64,000 nt of DNA from Saprospira grandis (GCF_027594745.1 NZ_CP110854.1:2869501-2933500); one strand, 5' to 3'. Shown: positions 43,240 to 51,887, numbered from the stretch's first letter. Notes: a model not told the origin generated them from the letters alone. Made by a program: numbers and translations.

Positions 43240-44526
43240 TTAGTTCGCCAAAGGGAGCAGCCAGGGCCCAAATGGGGCCGCTTGGACCAAATTGACTTCG
43301 GGATCAATAATTCTTTGACTCGGCCGAGCGTTTAAACTGACAAAAGCGTCTACATATACCGCCAGTTTTTGCCCTTCTTCGGCCTCTTGCTGGGCCAAAA
43401 ATACAGCAAACTCCCGAATCGCCTCGGGCTGTACGCTCATCCGCTTTATCTGATAGGGCTTGAGGTATTCACTAGCCGATACCTCCCATCGATTCCCTTT
43501 TTTGTCCGCCAATTCAAAACGCACTTGCCCCTGATGCTCTACTAACATTACCCGCCAACCATAACGATAATAACGCTGCGACCAAATAATATCTTTGGCC
43601 CCAAAGAAATGATGTCGCAAGGGTAAAATAAATTGCCAAGCAAAATAAAGCAGCAAAATAGGCCCAAACCAGCTTTTATAAGCCGTTTCGCCTCCCTTAA
43701 AATAAGGAAGGGGCAGCTTTTTCCAACTTTTAGGCGGAAAAAAAGCTAGGGTCATCCCAATCATCAAGGGCGGAAAAAGTCCAATGTTAAACAGATAGCC
43801 CGTGAGCCCATGAAAAATGAGCACTCCCAAATAAGCCCAAGGCCTCGTTCTACTCCAACTCAACCAAATGAAGATGCTCAGGTCGTAGCAGGCCGCCAAA
43901 CGCCCTCCCCAAACAGCCGTTTCGGCTAAGGCCAAAAAATGCCCAATCAAGGGCGTATCCTGGACCTGTAGCAGCCAAATGCGCAAGGGCCGCCCAGCCC
44001 ACCAATCTACACTCAATTTGGCCCAACCCGCAAAAAAATAAACCAGCGCAATTTGTAAGCGCAAGCAAAAAAGCCAAAAGAAAGGATGCTGCTCTAGCCG
44101 TATCTTGGGCCGCCGATAGGCATCCCAACTGCTGTTGCGATGCGCAGGCGCAAAAAAGAAAAATAAGGCCAATAACTCAATCAAGTAGTAATGATTGATA
44201 AAATTGCTAGCATCTAAACGATGTAAGTACCCAAAGCAACAGGCAAATAAAAGCACCGAAAAACGATAGTAAGCCCCCAAACTGATCCCAATAGCCCCCA
44301 ATAGCCCAAAAAGATAGATGTAGGGAATGGCCGCATCGCCCAAAGAGGGAAGGGTATAGCCCGACCAACTAAAGCGATAGGCCAAGCCCTGAAAACGCTC
44401 CGCCGCTTCTCCCTTCATCCAGGAGCTGATGAAGCCATAGGCGCCAATGCCGCCAAAAAGAATGCGCAAAAGCACTAAAGAACGAATATCAATGGCTTGT
44501 CCCAAGTAGTGTTGGACCTTTTTCAT
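43240..44526 (-). CDS. HTTM-domain membrane protein (vitamin K-dependent carboxylase-related)
   Basis: 428 aa with about eight hydrophobic segments. The N terminus (DIRSLVLLRILFGGIGAYGFISSW) and the block ALVYFFAGWAKLSVDWWAGRPLRIWL (about 155-180) are typical of the HTTM fold shared with gamma-glutamyl carboxylases. The C-terminal part (310-428) is soluble and beta-rich (YGWRVMLVEHQGQVRFELADKKGN). Bacterial homologues are common in Bacteroidota, with unknown substrates. No carboxylase substrate gene is seen nearby. Confidence 0.88.
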   Translation of the reverse strand: MKKVQHYLGQAIDIRSLVLLRILFGGIGAYGFISSWMKGEAAERFQGLAYRFSWSGYTLPSLGDAAIPYIYLFGLLGAIGISLGAYYRFSVLLFACCFGYLHRLDASNFINHYYLIELLALFFFFAPAHRNSSWDAYRRPKIRLEQHPFFWLFCLRLQIALVYFFAGWAKLSVDWWAGRPLRIWLLQVQDTPLIGHFLALAETAVWGGRLAACYDLSIFIWLSWSRTRPWAYLGVLIFHGLTGYLFNIGLFPPLMIGMTLAFFPPKSWKKLPLPYFKGGETAYKSWFGPILLLYFAWQFILPLRHHFFGAKDIIWSQRYYRYGWRVMLVEHQGQVRFELADKKGNRWEVSASEYLKPYQIKRMSVQPEAIREFAVFLAQQEAEEGQKLAVYVDAFVSLNARPSQRIIDPEVNLVQAAPFGPWLLPLAN

Positions 44527-44634
44527 AGAACGCTAAAGCTTGTGGAGAATAAAGGGCAAAAGCCTGATTGAGCAGCAAACCCCAAAAAATAATAAGCCTC
44601 AAAAAAATCATTATCTTTAGCCCAAAATTAGCAG

Positions 44635-45306
44635 ATGAAAGCACATTATCCAATCCTATGCTTAGCTCTTTTTTTACTCTTGGCCTGCCAACACCGAAAA
44701 GAAGAACGTGCCTGGCAAGAACGACTCCGCCAAGCCGATGAACAGGCAGAGATCAGGAGGCTCCGAAAAGCAGCCATAGCCGCCAAACCATCGGCCGATT
44801 CTGCCCTGCAAATGGAGGCTTACCGCCGATCTCGAGAGGGAAGAATAAAGATAGAGCAAGAAACCGGCTTGGGCAGCCAATTTGGTAAGGGCCTTCTGCC
44901 CAGCAGCCTGAACAATAACCAACCCCTAATTAGCTTTATGACCGGCCCCTGCTACGGAGAATGTCCACAATATCACCTCTATTTTTGGGCGAATGGAGAT
45001 GTTCTCTATGAAGGCCTCGCCTTTGCCGAGCCCATGGGCAAAAGAGAATGCAAAATAGACCCCAAAAAATTGCAGACCTTATTGGCCAATTGGACCCCCG
45101 CTTTTGAAACCTGGCAACGGTATTACCCCCAAGGAGAAGAACCCCTAGAGGGCTTCCCCTTTAAGGCCATTTCACTAAAATTGCCCCAAGGACAAAAAAT
45201 AATTTTAGATTATCACGATGCCCCTAAAGGCTTGATTCAGTTGGAGAAAAGTATCGATTCACTAGCCAAAGCTAGCTTTGATTTCCCTATGAAAACCATT
45301 TTTTAG
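44635..45306 (+). CDS. DUF6438-like lipoprotein
   Basis: 223 aa; signal MKAHYPILCLALFLLLAC with lipobox LLAC, then a Lys/Arg/Glu-rich helical stretch (20-75). The domain from about 95 (ISFMTGPCYGECPQYHLYFWANGDVLYEG) is the DUF6438 signature with a Cys pair CYGEC; after it LEGFPFKAISLKLPQGQKIILDYHDAPKGLIQLEKSIDSL. Function unknown. A TATCTTTA -7-like box stands near 44616. Confidence 0.82.
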   Translation: MKAHYPILCLALFLLLACQHRKEERAWQERLRQADEQAEIRRLRKAAIAAKPSADSALQMEAYRRSREGRIKIEQETGLGSQFGKGLLPSSLNNNQPLISFMTGPCYGECPQYHLYFWANGDVLYEGLAFAEPMGKRECKIDPKKLQTLLANWTPAFETWQRYYPQGEEPLEGFPFKAISLKLPQGQKIILDYHDAPKGLIQLEKSIDSLAKASFDFPMKTIF

Positions 45307-45315
45307 ACAAAAAGA

Positions 45316-45347
45316 TTTGGATAATCCAAAGCCCTGCCCTATATTTG
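45316..45347 (+). promoter_or_regulatory. Promoter for tRNA-Cys
   Basis: TTTG (45316-45319), 20 bases, TATATTTG (45340-45347): full consensus. The tRNA begins 34 bases later. Confidence 0.8.
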
Positions 45348-45381
45348 CAATCGCTTCGACAGAGAAGTATACCCTTAAAAA

Positions 45382-45455
45382 GGTCGCGTGGCCGAGTGGC
45401 TAGGTAGAGGTCTGCAAAACCTTGTACGGCGGTTCGAATCCGCCCGCGACCTCCA
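45382..45455 (+). tRNA. tRNA-Cys (GCA)
   Basis: Acceptor GGTCGCG/CGCGACC, D arm starting GCCG, anticodon stem AGGT(C)/..ACCT with loop TGCAAAA region giving anticodon GCA, T arm GGCGG/CCGCC with loop TTCGAAT, discriminator T and encoded CCA (45453-45455). U73 is the established identity element for cysteinyl-tRNA synthetase. Confidence 0.95.
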
Positions 45456-45490
45456 AAGCAGTTAGCATTTTTGCTGGCTGCTTTTTTTTT
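45456..45490 (+). terminator. Terminator of tRNA-Cys
   Basis: GCAG(TT)AGC, loop, GCT(GG)CTGC, followed by a T run of nine. Confidence 0.75.
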
Positions 45491-45510
45491 GCCCCTAGGG
45501 CAGTTGGGCC

Positions 45511-45547
45511 AAAAAAAAGGGCAGCTGGAGTTTCCAGCTGCCCTTTT
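45511..45547 (-). terminator. Terminator of the 45563 gene
   Basis: Minus strand AAAAGGGCAGCTGGA, AAC, TCCAGCTGCCCTTTT with more Ts; nearly symmetrical, so it could act in both directions. Confidence 0.85.
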
Positions 45548-45562
45548 CGCTTTAACGGCTCG

Positions 45563-46228
45563 CTATTTAGCAAAGAGGCCCAAGTTCTCAACCAGCTCAT
45601 AGCTGGCCACCGCCTTGAGCTGCTGTTCTTGCTCCGCCGAAAGCATGCCCGTGATTTCTACGGCTTCTATCTTACCAATATTATCGGGTAGGGCAATTTT
45701 GGCCAGCTCTCTTTCGCTATTCTCTTCTTTTAGATAAAAGCGACTTTCACTAATGGCATTGCGCCGCTCCAAACGGCCAATATCTCGGCCTCGCTCGTCG
45801 ACCAACTGACCATTGGGGCGGAGCAGCCCAACTAGGCGCTCATCTCGCCGAATTTCGGTCCCTTTGGTGCTGGTCCGAAAGACATACTCATGCTCTAGCG
45901 TAAGCACATAGACCAAATTGTTTTTCCCCGGACCAATATAGCTGCGAAAAGCATAGGCAAAAACAGGCTGCCCCTCCGGAGAGAGAAAAACACCCTTGCC
46001 CTGCCGCTGATTGCTCTTTTCAACCACCTGGTCTACCTCTTTGGCAGAAATGCCCGCAGACCAAGGAACAAAGCCGCCCTTAAAGCTAGCAATGGCCTCC
46101 TTAAGGCTGGCTAAGTCTTCTTCTAACTCGCCTTCATCGGGCTGTACATTGCGCAAAAAGCGAAGCAGAAAGAAAATACCCGCAATCAAGAGTAATACAA
46201 CAAGGGCAATTATGGCAAAAATATTCAT
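45563..46228 (-). CDS. Unknown protein with one N-terminal membrane helix (221 aa)
   Basis: Helix at about 4-24 (FAIIALVVLLLIAGIFFLLRF), then a charged linker and a soluble domain with strands such as GVFLSPEGQPVFAYAFRSYIGPGKNNLVYVLTLEHEYVFRTS. No motif for an enzyme. It follows the gene at 46246 by 17 bases, in the same direction, so they probably form an operon. Not recognised. Confidence 0.75.
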   Translation of the reverse strand: MNIFAIIALVVLLLIAGIFFLLRFLRNVQPDEGELEEDLASLKEAIASFKGGFVPWSAGISAKEVDQVVEKSNQRQGKGVFLSPEGQPVFAYAFRSYIGPGKNNLVYVLTLEHEYVFRTSTKGTEIRRDERLVGLLRPNGQLVDERGRDIGRLERRNAISESRFYLKEENSERELAKIALPDNIGKIEAVEITGMLSAEQEQQLKAVASYELVENLGLFAK

Positions 46229-46245
46229 AGGAGAGGGATTAAAAG

Positions 46246-46731
46246 TTATTCTTCATCTTTGTAGCGAATACGGTAGACCTTAGAGCAGACCCGGCAGTAA
46301 AAACGGCCCATGTACTGCTTGGCGTTGATGATGTCCTCATCCCGCTTTTCGTCTTTTATCGATTTTACAGAAGAAAACTCGGGGTTGGTCTTCATAAATT
46401 TATTGTGGACGGTGCAACGCTGCATGCTGGCCTTGTTTCCTCGAGCACGCTCCTCTGCCGCAAATTGCTTTTCTTCTTTGGTCAGCAACTTGGTGCAAAC
46501 CGAGCAATAACGACGATAATTGAGCTGATAGGCAAATGGATAGTCCTCACTACGGCGAAAATCAGAGGCGTTGGCCCGATAATTATCGCTGAGTTTCATC
46601 TTCTTTTTGTGCAAAGGACATTTGCGCATGGTGTTTTTCTCCTCACGACTGAGGTTTTCCAAATCGGGCTGGGCCCAGCTAGCTACGGCTAGCAAAAGAA
46701 AGCAAAAGCTTAAAAAATAAGAGAGTTTCAT
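46246..46731 (-). CDS. Secreted protein with two Cys/His metal-binding-like repeats
   Basis: 161 aa from ATG 46731; the longer frame would include the upstream gene's end. Signal MKLSYFLSFCFLLLAVASWA-Q. Two copies of a motif Cys-x-x-His-x4-Met ... Cys-x-Val-Cys: CPLHKKKM...YCSVCTKLL (about 38-85), then CTVHNKFM...YCRVCSKVY (about 105-155). Four residues per unit suggest a zinc or similar metal site in the periplasm, duplicated in one protein. I do not know the family. Confidence 0.8.
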   Translation of the reverse strand: MKLSYFLSFCFLLLAVASWAQPDLENLSREEKNTMRKCPLHKKKMKLSDNYRANASDFRRSEDYPFAYQLNYRRYCSVCTKLLTKEEKQFAAEERARGNKASMQRCTVHNKFMKTNPEFSSVKSIKDEKRDEDIINAKQYMGRFYCRVCSKVYRIRYKDEE

Positions 46732-46780
46732 AAATGTCGTTTTGTTAAGTTCTTGGCCAATTCTACAAGAATTATGCATT

Positions 46781-47557
46781 TTAGCCCTTTTGCTCCAAAC
46801 TATCTGTGGGGCAAGACCATTGCCAATTAGATAAGGGAAAGCGTTGGGCTTTATAAACAAAATGCCACCACTCGGTCCGAATAGTAGAAAAGCCAGCAGC
46901 TTGCATCTGCTGCCGCAACAATTTACGGTTTTTATTCACTTCTTCCGAATGTTGGGTATAGGACCAATAGGCTTCTTTGCCAAAATAATCAAAGGGAGTA
47001 CCCATATCCAATTCCCGACCCAAACTATCCACCAAACTGAGATCTAAGGCGTTGCCACGGCTGTGCATAGAGCCCTGCTTGGGCGGATGCACATAACGAG
47101 GGTCTGGCGTTTTCTTCCAAAGGGCCCACTGCGCCGAAGAGGGCCGGTAGCAATCAAAGAATTTAAGACTTAGGCCCATACTATCCAAATTCTGCTGCAC
47201 TTTCATTAAGGATTTGGCCACCGCCAAACGCGTATAACAGCCCGGACAATCATAGACCTGCAATTCCATAAAGTTGTTGCTCGTTGCATAACGAATTTCA
47301 TATTCCGCCTGCGGAATCAATTGCTGCAAATCTACCCAGGCACTATCCTCTAAAGAAAGTAAGGAGTCTCGAATTTCTAATTGCCTAAGCCGACGAGCTT
47401 CTGCGTACAAAAATGCTGTATCTTCAGCCGGAGCCAGAGATACAGCACTGTCTGTTTTTTCTTCTGAACTAGGCTCCGCTTTTTCTTCTACAACCTCGCC
47501 TTGACAGGCAAGCAAAAAAAGCAAACTCAGCAGTAAAAAAGGGCTAAACTTATCCAT
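46781..47557 (-). CDS. M15-family D-alanyl-D-alanine dipeptidase lipoprotein (VanX/DdpX type)
   Basis: 258 aa; signal with lipobox LLAC (MDKFSPFLLLSLLFLLAC), a short Glu/Ser linker, then the peptidase domain. Zinc ligands and catalytic residues: SMHSRGNALDLSLVD (SxHxxGxAxD, about 163) and RTEWWHFVY (Glu-x-x-His, about 228); the Arg in CYRPSSAQ is the family's active-site Arg. It should cleave D-Ala-D-Ala in the periplasm, in peptidoglycan recycling rather than resistance, as there is no VanA/VanH here. It overlaps smpB by eight bases. Confidence 0.94.
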   Translation of the reverse strand: MDKFSPFLLLSLLFLLACQGEVVEEKAEPSSEEKTDSAVSLAPAEDTAFLYAEARRLRQLEIRDSLLSLEDSAWVDLQQLIPQAEYEIRYATSNNFMELQVYDCPGCYTRLAVAKSLMKVQQNLDSMGLSLKFFDCYRPSSAQWALWKKTPDPRYVHPPKQGSMHSRGNALDLSLVDSLGRELDMGTPFDYFGKEAYWSYTQHSEEVNKNRKLLRQQMQAAGFSTIRTEWWHFVYKAQRFPLSNWQWSCPTDSLEQKG

Positions 47558-48008
47558 ATTTTAAATTGCGGTCCATATCACGCTTGAGGTCCTTTTGCTT
47601 CAGACTGTCGCGCTTATCAAAACTCTTTTTACCACGGGCCAAGGCAATTTCCAATTTAACCTTCCCCCGCTCATTTAAATAAAGGCGATAAGGTACAATA
47701 GAAAATCCTTTTTCCTTTACTCGACCCAGCAATTTCTTAATTTCTTGTTTGTGGGCCAAGAGCTTACGAGGCCGCAAAGGCTCATGATTGTTGTAGGTCC
47801 CTAGCTCATAAACCGAAATGTGCAGCTTTTCCAACAAAAGCTCTCCCTCAACGACCCGACAAAAAGCATCGCCCATATTGACTTTGCCCTGACGAATAGA
47901 CTTAATTTCGGTCCCTTGCAATACAATCCCCACTTCTAGGGTGTACACAAATTCATATAAATGTCGCGCTTTGCGGTTGACGATTTCGATTTTATTCTTA
48001 AATTCCAT
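47550..48008 (-). CDS. smpB: SsrA-binding protein SmpB
   Basis: 152 aa, the normal length. It binds tmRNA and delivers it to stalled ribosomes. Features: IVNRKARHLYEFVYTLEVGIVLQGTEIKSIRQGKVNMGDAFCRV, then the basic tail KGKKSFDKRDSLKQKDLKRDMDR that follows the mRNA channel. R17 starts eight bases upstream of its ATG, and no promoter is seen between; the transcript may come from the DtxR-type gene. Confidence 0.97.
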   Translation of the reverse strand: MEFKNKIEIVNRKARHLYEFVYTLEVGIVLQGTEIKSIRQGKVNMGDAFCRVVEGELLLEKLHISVYELGTYNNHEPLRPRKLLAHKQEIKKLLGRVKEKGFSIVPYRLYLNERGKVKLEIALARGKKSFDKRDSLKQKDLKRDMDRNLKYG

Positions 48009-48016
48009 GAGTTGTT

Positions 48017-48168
48017 ATTTTTTTGGGGCTTCCCCTCGCTTCGCTCGGGTCGGGCTGTGTCGCAGCTCGCTGTTCGCTCGGCCCTGCGCCGCCTTTTGCG
48101 GCTAGGTCTGGCCCTGCGGGCCACTGCTGTCCATCCCTAAGCCTGCGGCGGCTTCGCCGCCTGCAAAA
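48017..48168 (+). repeat. Structured repeat, copy R17
   Basis: TTTTTTGGGGCTTCCCC, hairpin GAGCGaaGCGA region, CGGGCTGTGTCGCAGCTCGC, GCTCGGCCCTGC, imperfect CCGCCttttGCGG, AGGTCTGGCCctgcGGGCCAC, CATCCCTAAGCC, then GGCGGCttcGCCGCC. Confidence 0.88.
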
Positions 48169-48234
48169 CCCAGAAGAAAGCCTTTTTCTTGATTTCGGGG
48201 GCATAACTTTTTTGCCTTCGGCAAAGTTCCAACT

Positions 48235-48906
48235 TTAGCAAAGGCGAACAAAAAGGTGCTGCCCCAATTTTTTGCTCAGTTGTAGTTGTGGGCCATCTTT
48301 TTTCTGGACCAGCAAGCTGCCATCAAAGCTAAAGTGCTTAATGAGCTGTAGCTCTACGCCCAGCTGTAGGCCCAATTCTTCTAAATAGCGGAGAAAGTCG
48401 GCATCATCCTCTTTTACGCCCACAATGCGAGCGCATTGCCCTTCTTTTAGCTCGGCCAAAATGATATGCTCTAGCACATGAAAATTGCCCTCTGCATCTG
48501 GAATGGGGTCGCCATGTGGGTCTACTTTTGGGTGGCCCAAAAAAGCATCTAGGCGGTCCACCAATTCTATAGAGCGAATATGCTCGAGCTGTTCGGCTAG
48601 AGGGTGGACCTCATCCCAGCTAAAGTCTAGTTTTTCTACCAAAAAGGTTTCCCAAAGGCGGTGCTTTCGGATAAGGGCCAAGGCCTGCTGCTTGCCTTGG
48701 GGGTTGAGGCGGACCCCCTTATATTTTTCATAAACAATTAGCTCTTTTTCAGATAGGCGGCGGAGCATATCGCTGACCGAGGCGGCAGAAATCTGCACCT
48801 CCTGAGCAATGGCGTTGGTAGATACTGGCCCAGGGGCTAGGTCGGCCAATTTATAGATGGCCTTTAGGTAGTTTTCTTCTGTGATGGAGAGGTCTAGCTC
48901 ATTCAT
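48235..48906 (-). CDS. DtxR/MntR-family metal-dependent transcriptional regulator
   Basis: 223 aa. An N-terminal winged helix (about 1-70: LSITEENYLKAIYKLAD, ISAASVSDMLRRLSEKELIVYEKYKGVRLNPQG) binds DNA; the dimer and metal domain (70-140) has RKHRLWETFLVEKL and HPLAEQLEHIRSIELVDRLDAFLGHP, with the His/Glu/Cys-type ligands placed as in MntR/IdeR. A FeoA-like SH3 domain ends the protein (about 150-223: GQCARIVGVKEDDADFLRYLEELGLQLG). It should repress metal uptake when Mn or Fe is bound. No target transporter is nearby. Confidence 0.93.
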   Translation of the reverse strand: MNELDLSITEENYLKAIYKLADLAPGPVSTNAIAQEVQISAASVSDMLRRLSEKELIVYEKYKGVRLNPQGKQQALALIRKHRLWETFLVEKLDFSWDEVHPLAEQLEHIRSIELVDRLDAFLGHPKVDPHGDPIPDAEGNFHVLEHIILAELKEGQCARIVGVKEDDADFLRYLEELGLQLGVELQLIKHFSFDGSLLVQKKDGPQLQLSKKLGQHLFVRLC

Positions 48907-48926
48907 AGATTTTGTAGCGTCTAGAA

Positions 48927-49071
48927 GCGGGCGCAGCCCGCTGGCTTAGGGATGGTAACTGTTGGCCGTCAGGCCAGACCGAGGCGGCTTTGCCGCCGAA
49001 GGGCCGAGCGAACAGCGAGACAGTGCACAGCCCGACCCGGAGCGAAGCGAAGGGGAAGCCCCTAAAAAAAA
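48927..49071 (-). repeat. Structured repeat, copy R18
   Basis: Inverted copy: GCGGGcgcaGCCCGC, TTAGGGATG, GGCCGTCAGGCCAGACCGA, hairpin GGCGGCtttGCCGCC, GAAGGGCCGAGC, then AGCGAAGCG and AAGCCCCTAAAAAA. Its end faces the stop of the GWxTD gene 23 bases away. Confidence 0.88.
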
Positions 49072-49094
49072 CACTTCTGCTCCTCCTTTAGGCA

Positions 49095-50264
49095 CTATTG
49101 TATGGCATTTCGCCAGTTGAGGACTTCGGCATTCCAGGCGCTGCGGTATTGGCTGCTGCGTTGGAGTATCCATTGGCCCTCATAGGCACTAAAGGTAAAA
49201 TGGACGGGGTAGCGGCCGCGGCTGCTGCCATAGTACCAGTGCAATTCCTTATTGGTTTGTCGAATAAGTTGTGGCGGCCCAAAGATAGTATAAATTATTC
49301 CTCTATCCGTTTTCCAGCCTTCTTTATAGCTGCTAAAGCTCTGGTTGGCGTACTCCATGCGGCCATAATAGCTTTTGATGAGTTTTCGGGCCACGGCTTC
49401 TTTTCGGCTTCGGGCCAGCCAAAATTCGTCTAGGGCCTTTTTGGGATTTTCGGCCTCATTCATTTTGTTATACTCTATATTTTTCGTGATATATCGGCTA
49501 CCGAGAATAAGGTCTTTGATGCGGTTAATTTTGGGGAAATCCTCGCCAAAGTAGTTGAGATAAATGCCCTGGCTGGCGTTGCTATCGCTCCGAATCCAGT
49601 AGAGCCCCTCTTGGCTGAGGCGTAGCTCTTGGCCTTTTTTGACCCAAAATCGGGCTTTTGGGCGTTGGTTTTGGCCCAAAAAGATGCCGCTATTATCGCT
49701 GTATGGGGGAGGGGCGGGGGCTTGAGACTTGGGAAAAAAATCGATACAAAAAAGCTGTATAGAGTCGGCGGCGCTAGCCAATTGCAGGACCTCCTCCGCT
49801 TTGGCGTAGCTGCCCAGAAAGGGGCGGCCATCGCTATGTTCTAGATAAATCTCTTGGCCAATTTGTCGCTCTGGACCATTGAGGTAGAACAGTTGGGTGC
49901 TCAGCAGCTTCTTTTGGGGCGAAGCAATTTGTAGTTTGAGGACCAATGGCTGGCCCCCCACCTTAAAATCGCCTAACTTTAGGCTTTGGGCCTGCCCCAA
50001 CTCCACGGCCTGAAAATCGAGGACCTCATGATACAAAAGCGTCTCTTTGCTCTGATGTGGATAGACTTGAACATCAAGGATGTAGTTGCTTTTTGGGTGC
50101 TCCCAGCGCAGATAAAAATGCTGCCCTTTTTGGATGCAGTCGGTCCGTAAAACCATCGCTTTATCATACTGCTGATACTCTAGTTTATAGAAGGGACTAT
50201 AATGGCTGGGGGCGCAGGCTTGTAGACCAAAAATGAGAAGAAAAAGAATGGGAGAGAGGCGCAT
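49095..50264 (-). CDS. GWxTD domain lipoprotein
   Basis: 389 aa from ATG 50264 (an upstream in-frame start at 50288 is less likely since the signal begins at MRLSPILFLLIFGLQAC, lipobox LQAC). The GWxTD motif (SSYKEGWKTDRGIIYTIFGPPQLI, about residues 325-350) is preceded by a helix (FWLARSRKEAVARKLIKSYYGRMEYANQSF) and followed by a C-terminal WNAEVLNWRNAI. The family is a Bacteroidota/Chlorobi lipoprotein group of unknown function. Confidence 0.9.
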   Translation of the reverse strand: MRLSPILFLLIFGLQACAPSHYSPFYKLEYQQYDKAMVLRTDCIQKGQHFYLRWEHPKSNYILDVQVYPHQSKETLLYHEVLDFQAVELGQAQSLKLGDFKVGGQPLVLKLQIASPQKKLLSTQLFYLNGPERQIGQEIYLEHSDGRPFLGSYAKAEEVLQLASAADSIQLFCIDFFPKSQAPAPPPYSDNSGIFLGQNQRPKARFWVKKGQELRLSQEGLYWIRSDSNASQGIYLNYFGEDFPKINRIKDLILGSRYITKNIEYNKMNEAENPKKALDEFWLARSRKEAVARKLIKSYYGRMEYANQSFSSYKEGWKTDRGIIYTIFGPPQLIRQTNKELHWYYGSSRGRYPVHFTFSAYEGQWILQRSSQYRSAWNAEVLNWRNAIQ

Positions 50265-50401
50265 ATTTGTGAATTTGTTGTCTATCAAAATTAAGAAATA
50301 TCTCTGTGTTTGCTGCTGCTTTGGCCTTTTTGCCTAAGCCATCGATTTGAACTTTTTGTGCTATTTTGGCTTTAGCCCATCAAATAAAAAAAGTAAAACT
50401 A

Positions 50402-50875
50402 ATGAAAAAGACCAATGCCATGCGGCTATTAGCAGCGGCAAAAATTCCCTATAAAAGCATTTTATATCAGTACGATAGCGAGAACCTAGATGTGGCCAAA
50501 ATTGCCGAAGAAAATGGATTGCCCTTGGCCCAGATTTACAAAAGTTTGGTCCTGCAGGGCAGCAATAAGCAGCTCTTAATGGCTTTGGTGCCTGGCGATC
50601 GGCAATTGGACCTCAAAGGGCTCAAAAAAAGTTTGGGCATTAAGCAACTAGAGCTTTTACCTCAAGCTCAGCTACAAGCTAAAACAGGCTACATCCGTGG
50701 AGGCTGTAGTCCCTTGGGCCTCAAGCAGCCTATACCCATTTATATGGACCAAAGGGCGCTAGATTTGCCCCTATTTGCCATCAATGCAGGCAAAAGAGGC
50801 ATTTTGCTAGAACTCTCCCCCTTGGCCCTTAAGGAGCTCTTGCAAATAGAAGTCTTGCGGCTTTCTAAGGCCTAG
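50402..50875 (+). CDS. ybaK: YbaK/EbsC-type aminoacyl-tRNA deacylase
   Basis: 157 aa from ATG 50402 (earlier in-frame ATG at 50366 only adds a non-conserved stretch). It hydrolyses mischarged Cys-tRNAPro (YbaK) in the cytoplasm. Family motifs are present: MRLLAAAKIPYKSILYQYD, KSLVLQG, LALVPGDRQLDLKGLKK with the conserved Lys, GYIRGGCSPLGLKQPIPIYMD, and the Asn-Ala-Gly-x-Arg-Gly-I block (INAGKRGILLELSPLAL). The order fits the Cys-tRNAPro branch well. Confidence 0.94.
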   Translation: MKKTNAMRLLAAAKIPYKSILYQYDSENLDVAKIAEENGLPLAQIYKSLVLQGSNKQLLMALVPGDRQLDLKGLKKSLGIKQLELLPQAQLQAKTGYIRGGCSPLGLKQPIPIYMDQRALDLPLFAINAGKRGILLELSPLALKELLQIEVLRLSKA

Positions 50876-50883
50876 GGCCATAG

Positions 50884-50918
50884 AAAAAGGGCAATCGGAA
50901 TTCTCCGATTGCCCTTTT
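50884..50918. terminator. Bidirectional terminator between ybaK and tatC
   Basis: AAAAGGGCAATCGGA, ATT, CTCCGATTGCCCTTTT; runs of A and T on the two sides serve both convergent genes. Confidence 0.9.
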
Positions 50919-50923
50919 GTCAT

Positions 50924-51805
50924 TTAGGCCTGATCTTCAAGCATGCCCAATTCTTCTTTTCGTTTTTTCTCTTGCTTTTTCGCAATGTTAATGCTTAGCT
51001 CATAGAGAATGTAAACGGGAATAGAAACAATAATTTGCGTCATGACATCTGGGGGCGTAATCATTGCCGAAAGCAAAAGAATCCCAATAATAGAATGCCG
51101 ACGATATTGCCGCATTCCCGCAGCGGTGACAATCCCCATACGGGCCAAATAATACACAATAATAGGTAGTTCGAAAATAAGGCCAGCAGGCAAGGTGAAC
51201 ATAATCATATAGTTCACAAAAGACTTGGCCTTAATAATGCTTTGCCCCTCATTGACCATAGGCAGCTGATAGCCCACCAAAAAGTTGATCGCAAAAGGCG
51301 ATAAAATGAAGTAGCCAAAAGCTACCCCCAACAAAAAGAGCAAACTCCCCACGCCCACTACGCCACGAGTGGCGCTCACCTCGCTATTATAGAGGCCCGG
51401 ACGAACAAATTTCCAGAACTCATAAAGCACATAAGGAAAAGAGACAATCAATCCCCCAATTAAGCAGACTTTGATGTGGAGCAAAAAGGCTTCCCCCATA
51501 TCAAAGGTTTGTAGCTCGGGGTTAACTGGCGTGTAGCAAAGAGCTTTGGTCCCTAGCTGTTCCGAGATGCCACAAAATAACTTATAGGTAATAAAGTTGG
51601 GGTCTAGCGGACCAAAAATGACATATTTAAAGACCAGCTCGGTGGCAAAGAACATCACAATAGCCGCCGCACTAATGCCGATAAAGGCGCGAATGAGGTG
51701 CATCCGCAGCTCATCCAAATGCTCGACAAAGCTCATTTCGGCCCCTTCGCCATCTTGTTCTTGTTGGCGCTGGGCCCTTCGCTTGATGAAAGAAAGTAAG
51801 GCCAT
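50924..51805 (-). CDS. tatC: Twin-arginine translocase subunit TatC
   Basis: 293 aa with six helices. It forms the receptor complex of the Tat pathway that exports folded proteins. Features: MSFVEHLDELRMHLIRAFIGI (conserved N-terminal Glu and Arg region), the loop FDMGEAFLLHIKVCLIGGLIVSFPYVLYEFWKFVRPGLY with the conserved Phe-x-x-P and Glu, and SFVNYMIMFTLPAGLIFELPI. The long first periplasmic loop (about 60-95) is typical of Bacteroidota. A minus-strand TTG, 22 bases, TAGATTTG lies at 51858-51826. No tatA is adjacent. Confidence 0.96.
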   Translation of the reverse strand: MALLSFIKRRAQRQQEQDGEGAEMSFVEHLDELRMHLIRAFIGISAAAIVMFFATELVFKYVIFGPLDPNFITYKLFCGISEQLGTKALCYTPVNPELQTFDMGEAFLLHIKVCLIGGLIVSFPYVLYEFWKFVRPGLYNSEVSATRGVVGVGSLLFLLGVAFGYFILSPFAINFLVGYQLPMVNEGQSIIKAKSFVNYMIMFTLPAGLIFELPIIVYYLARMGIVTAAGMRQYRRHSIIGILLLSAMITPPDVMTQIIVSIPVYILYELSINIAKKQEKKRKEELGMLEDQA

Positions 51806-51842
51806 GAATTAGTAGTTAGCAGGGGCAAATCTACCCCCTAAA

Positions 51843-51878
51843 GAAAAAAGAGTCCCAAGGGAGAAGACTCCCTTGGGC
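51843..51878 (-). terminator. Terminator of the 51888 gene
   Basis: CCCAAGGGAG, TCTT, CTCCCTTGGG on the minus strand, followed by ACTCTTTTTT. Overlaps the probable tatC promoter. Confidence 0.85.
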
Positions 51879-51887
51879 CAAAAAGGT

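Noticed and set aside
46781..47557. Vancomycin-resistance role for the VanX-like peptidase
   Set aside because: There is no vanH/vanA or sensor-regulator pair; single lipoprotein DdpX-type enzymes are common in cell-wall recycling.
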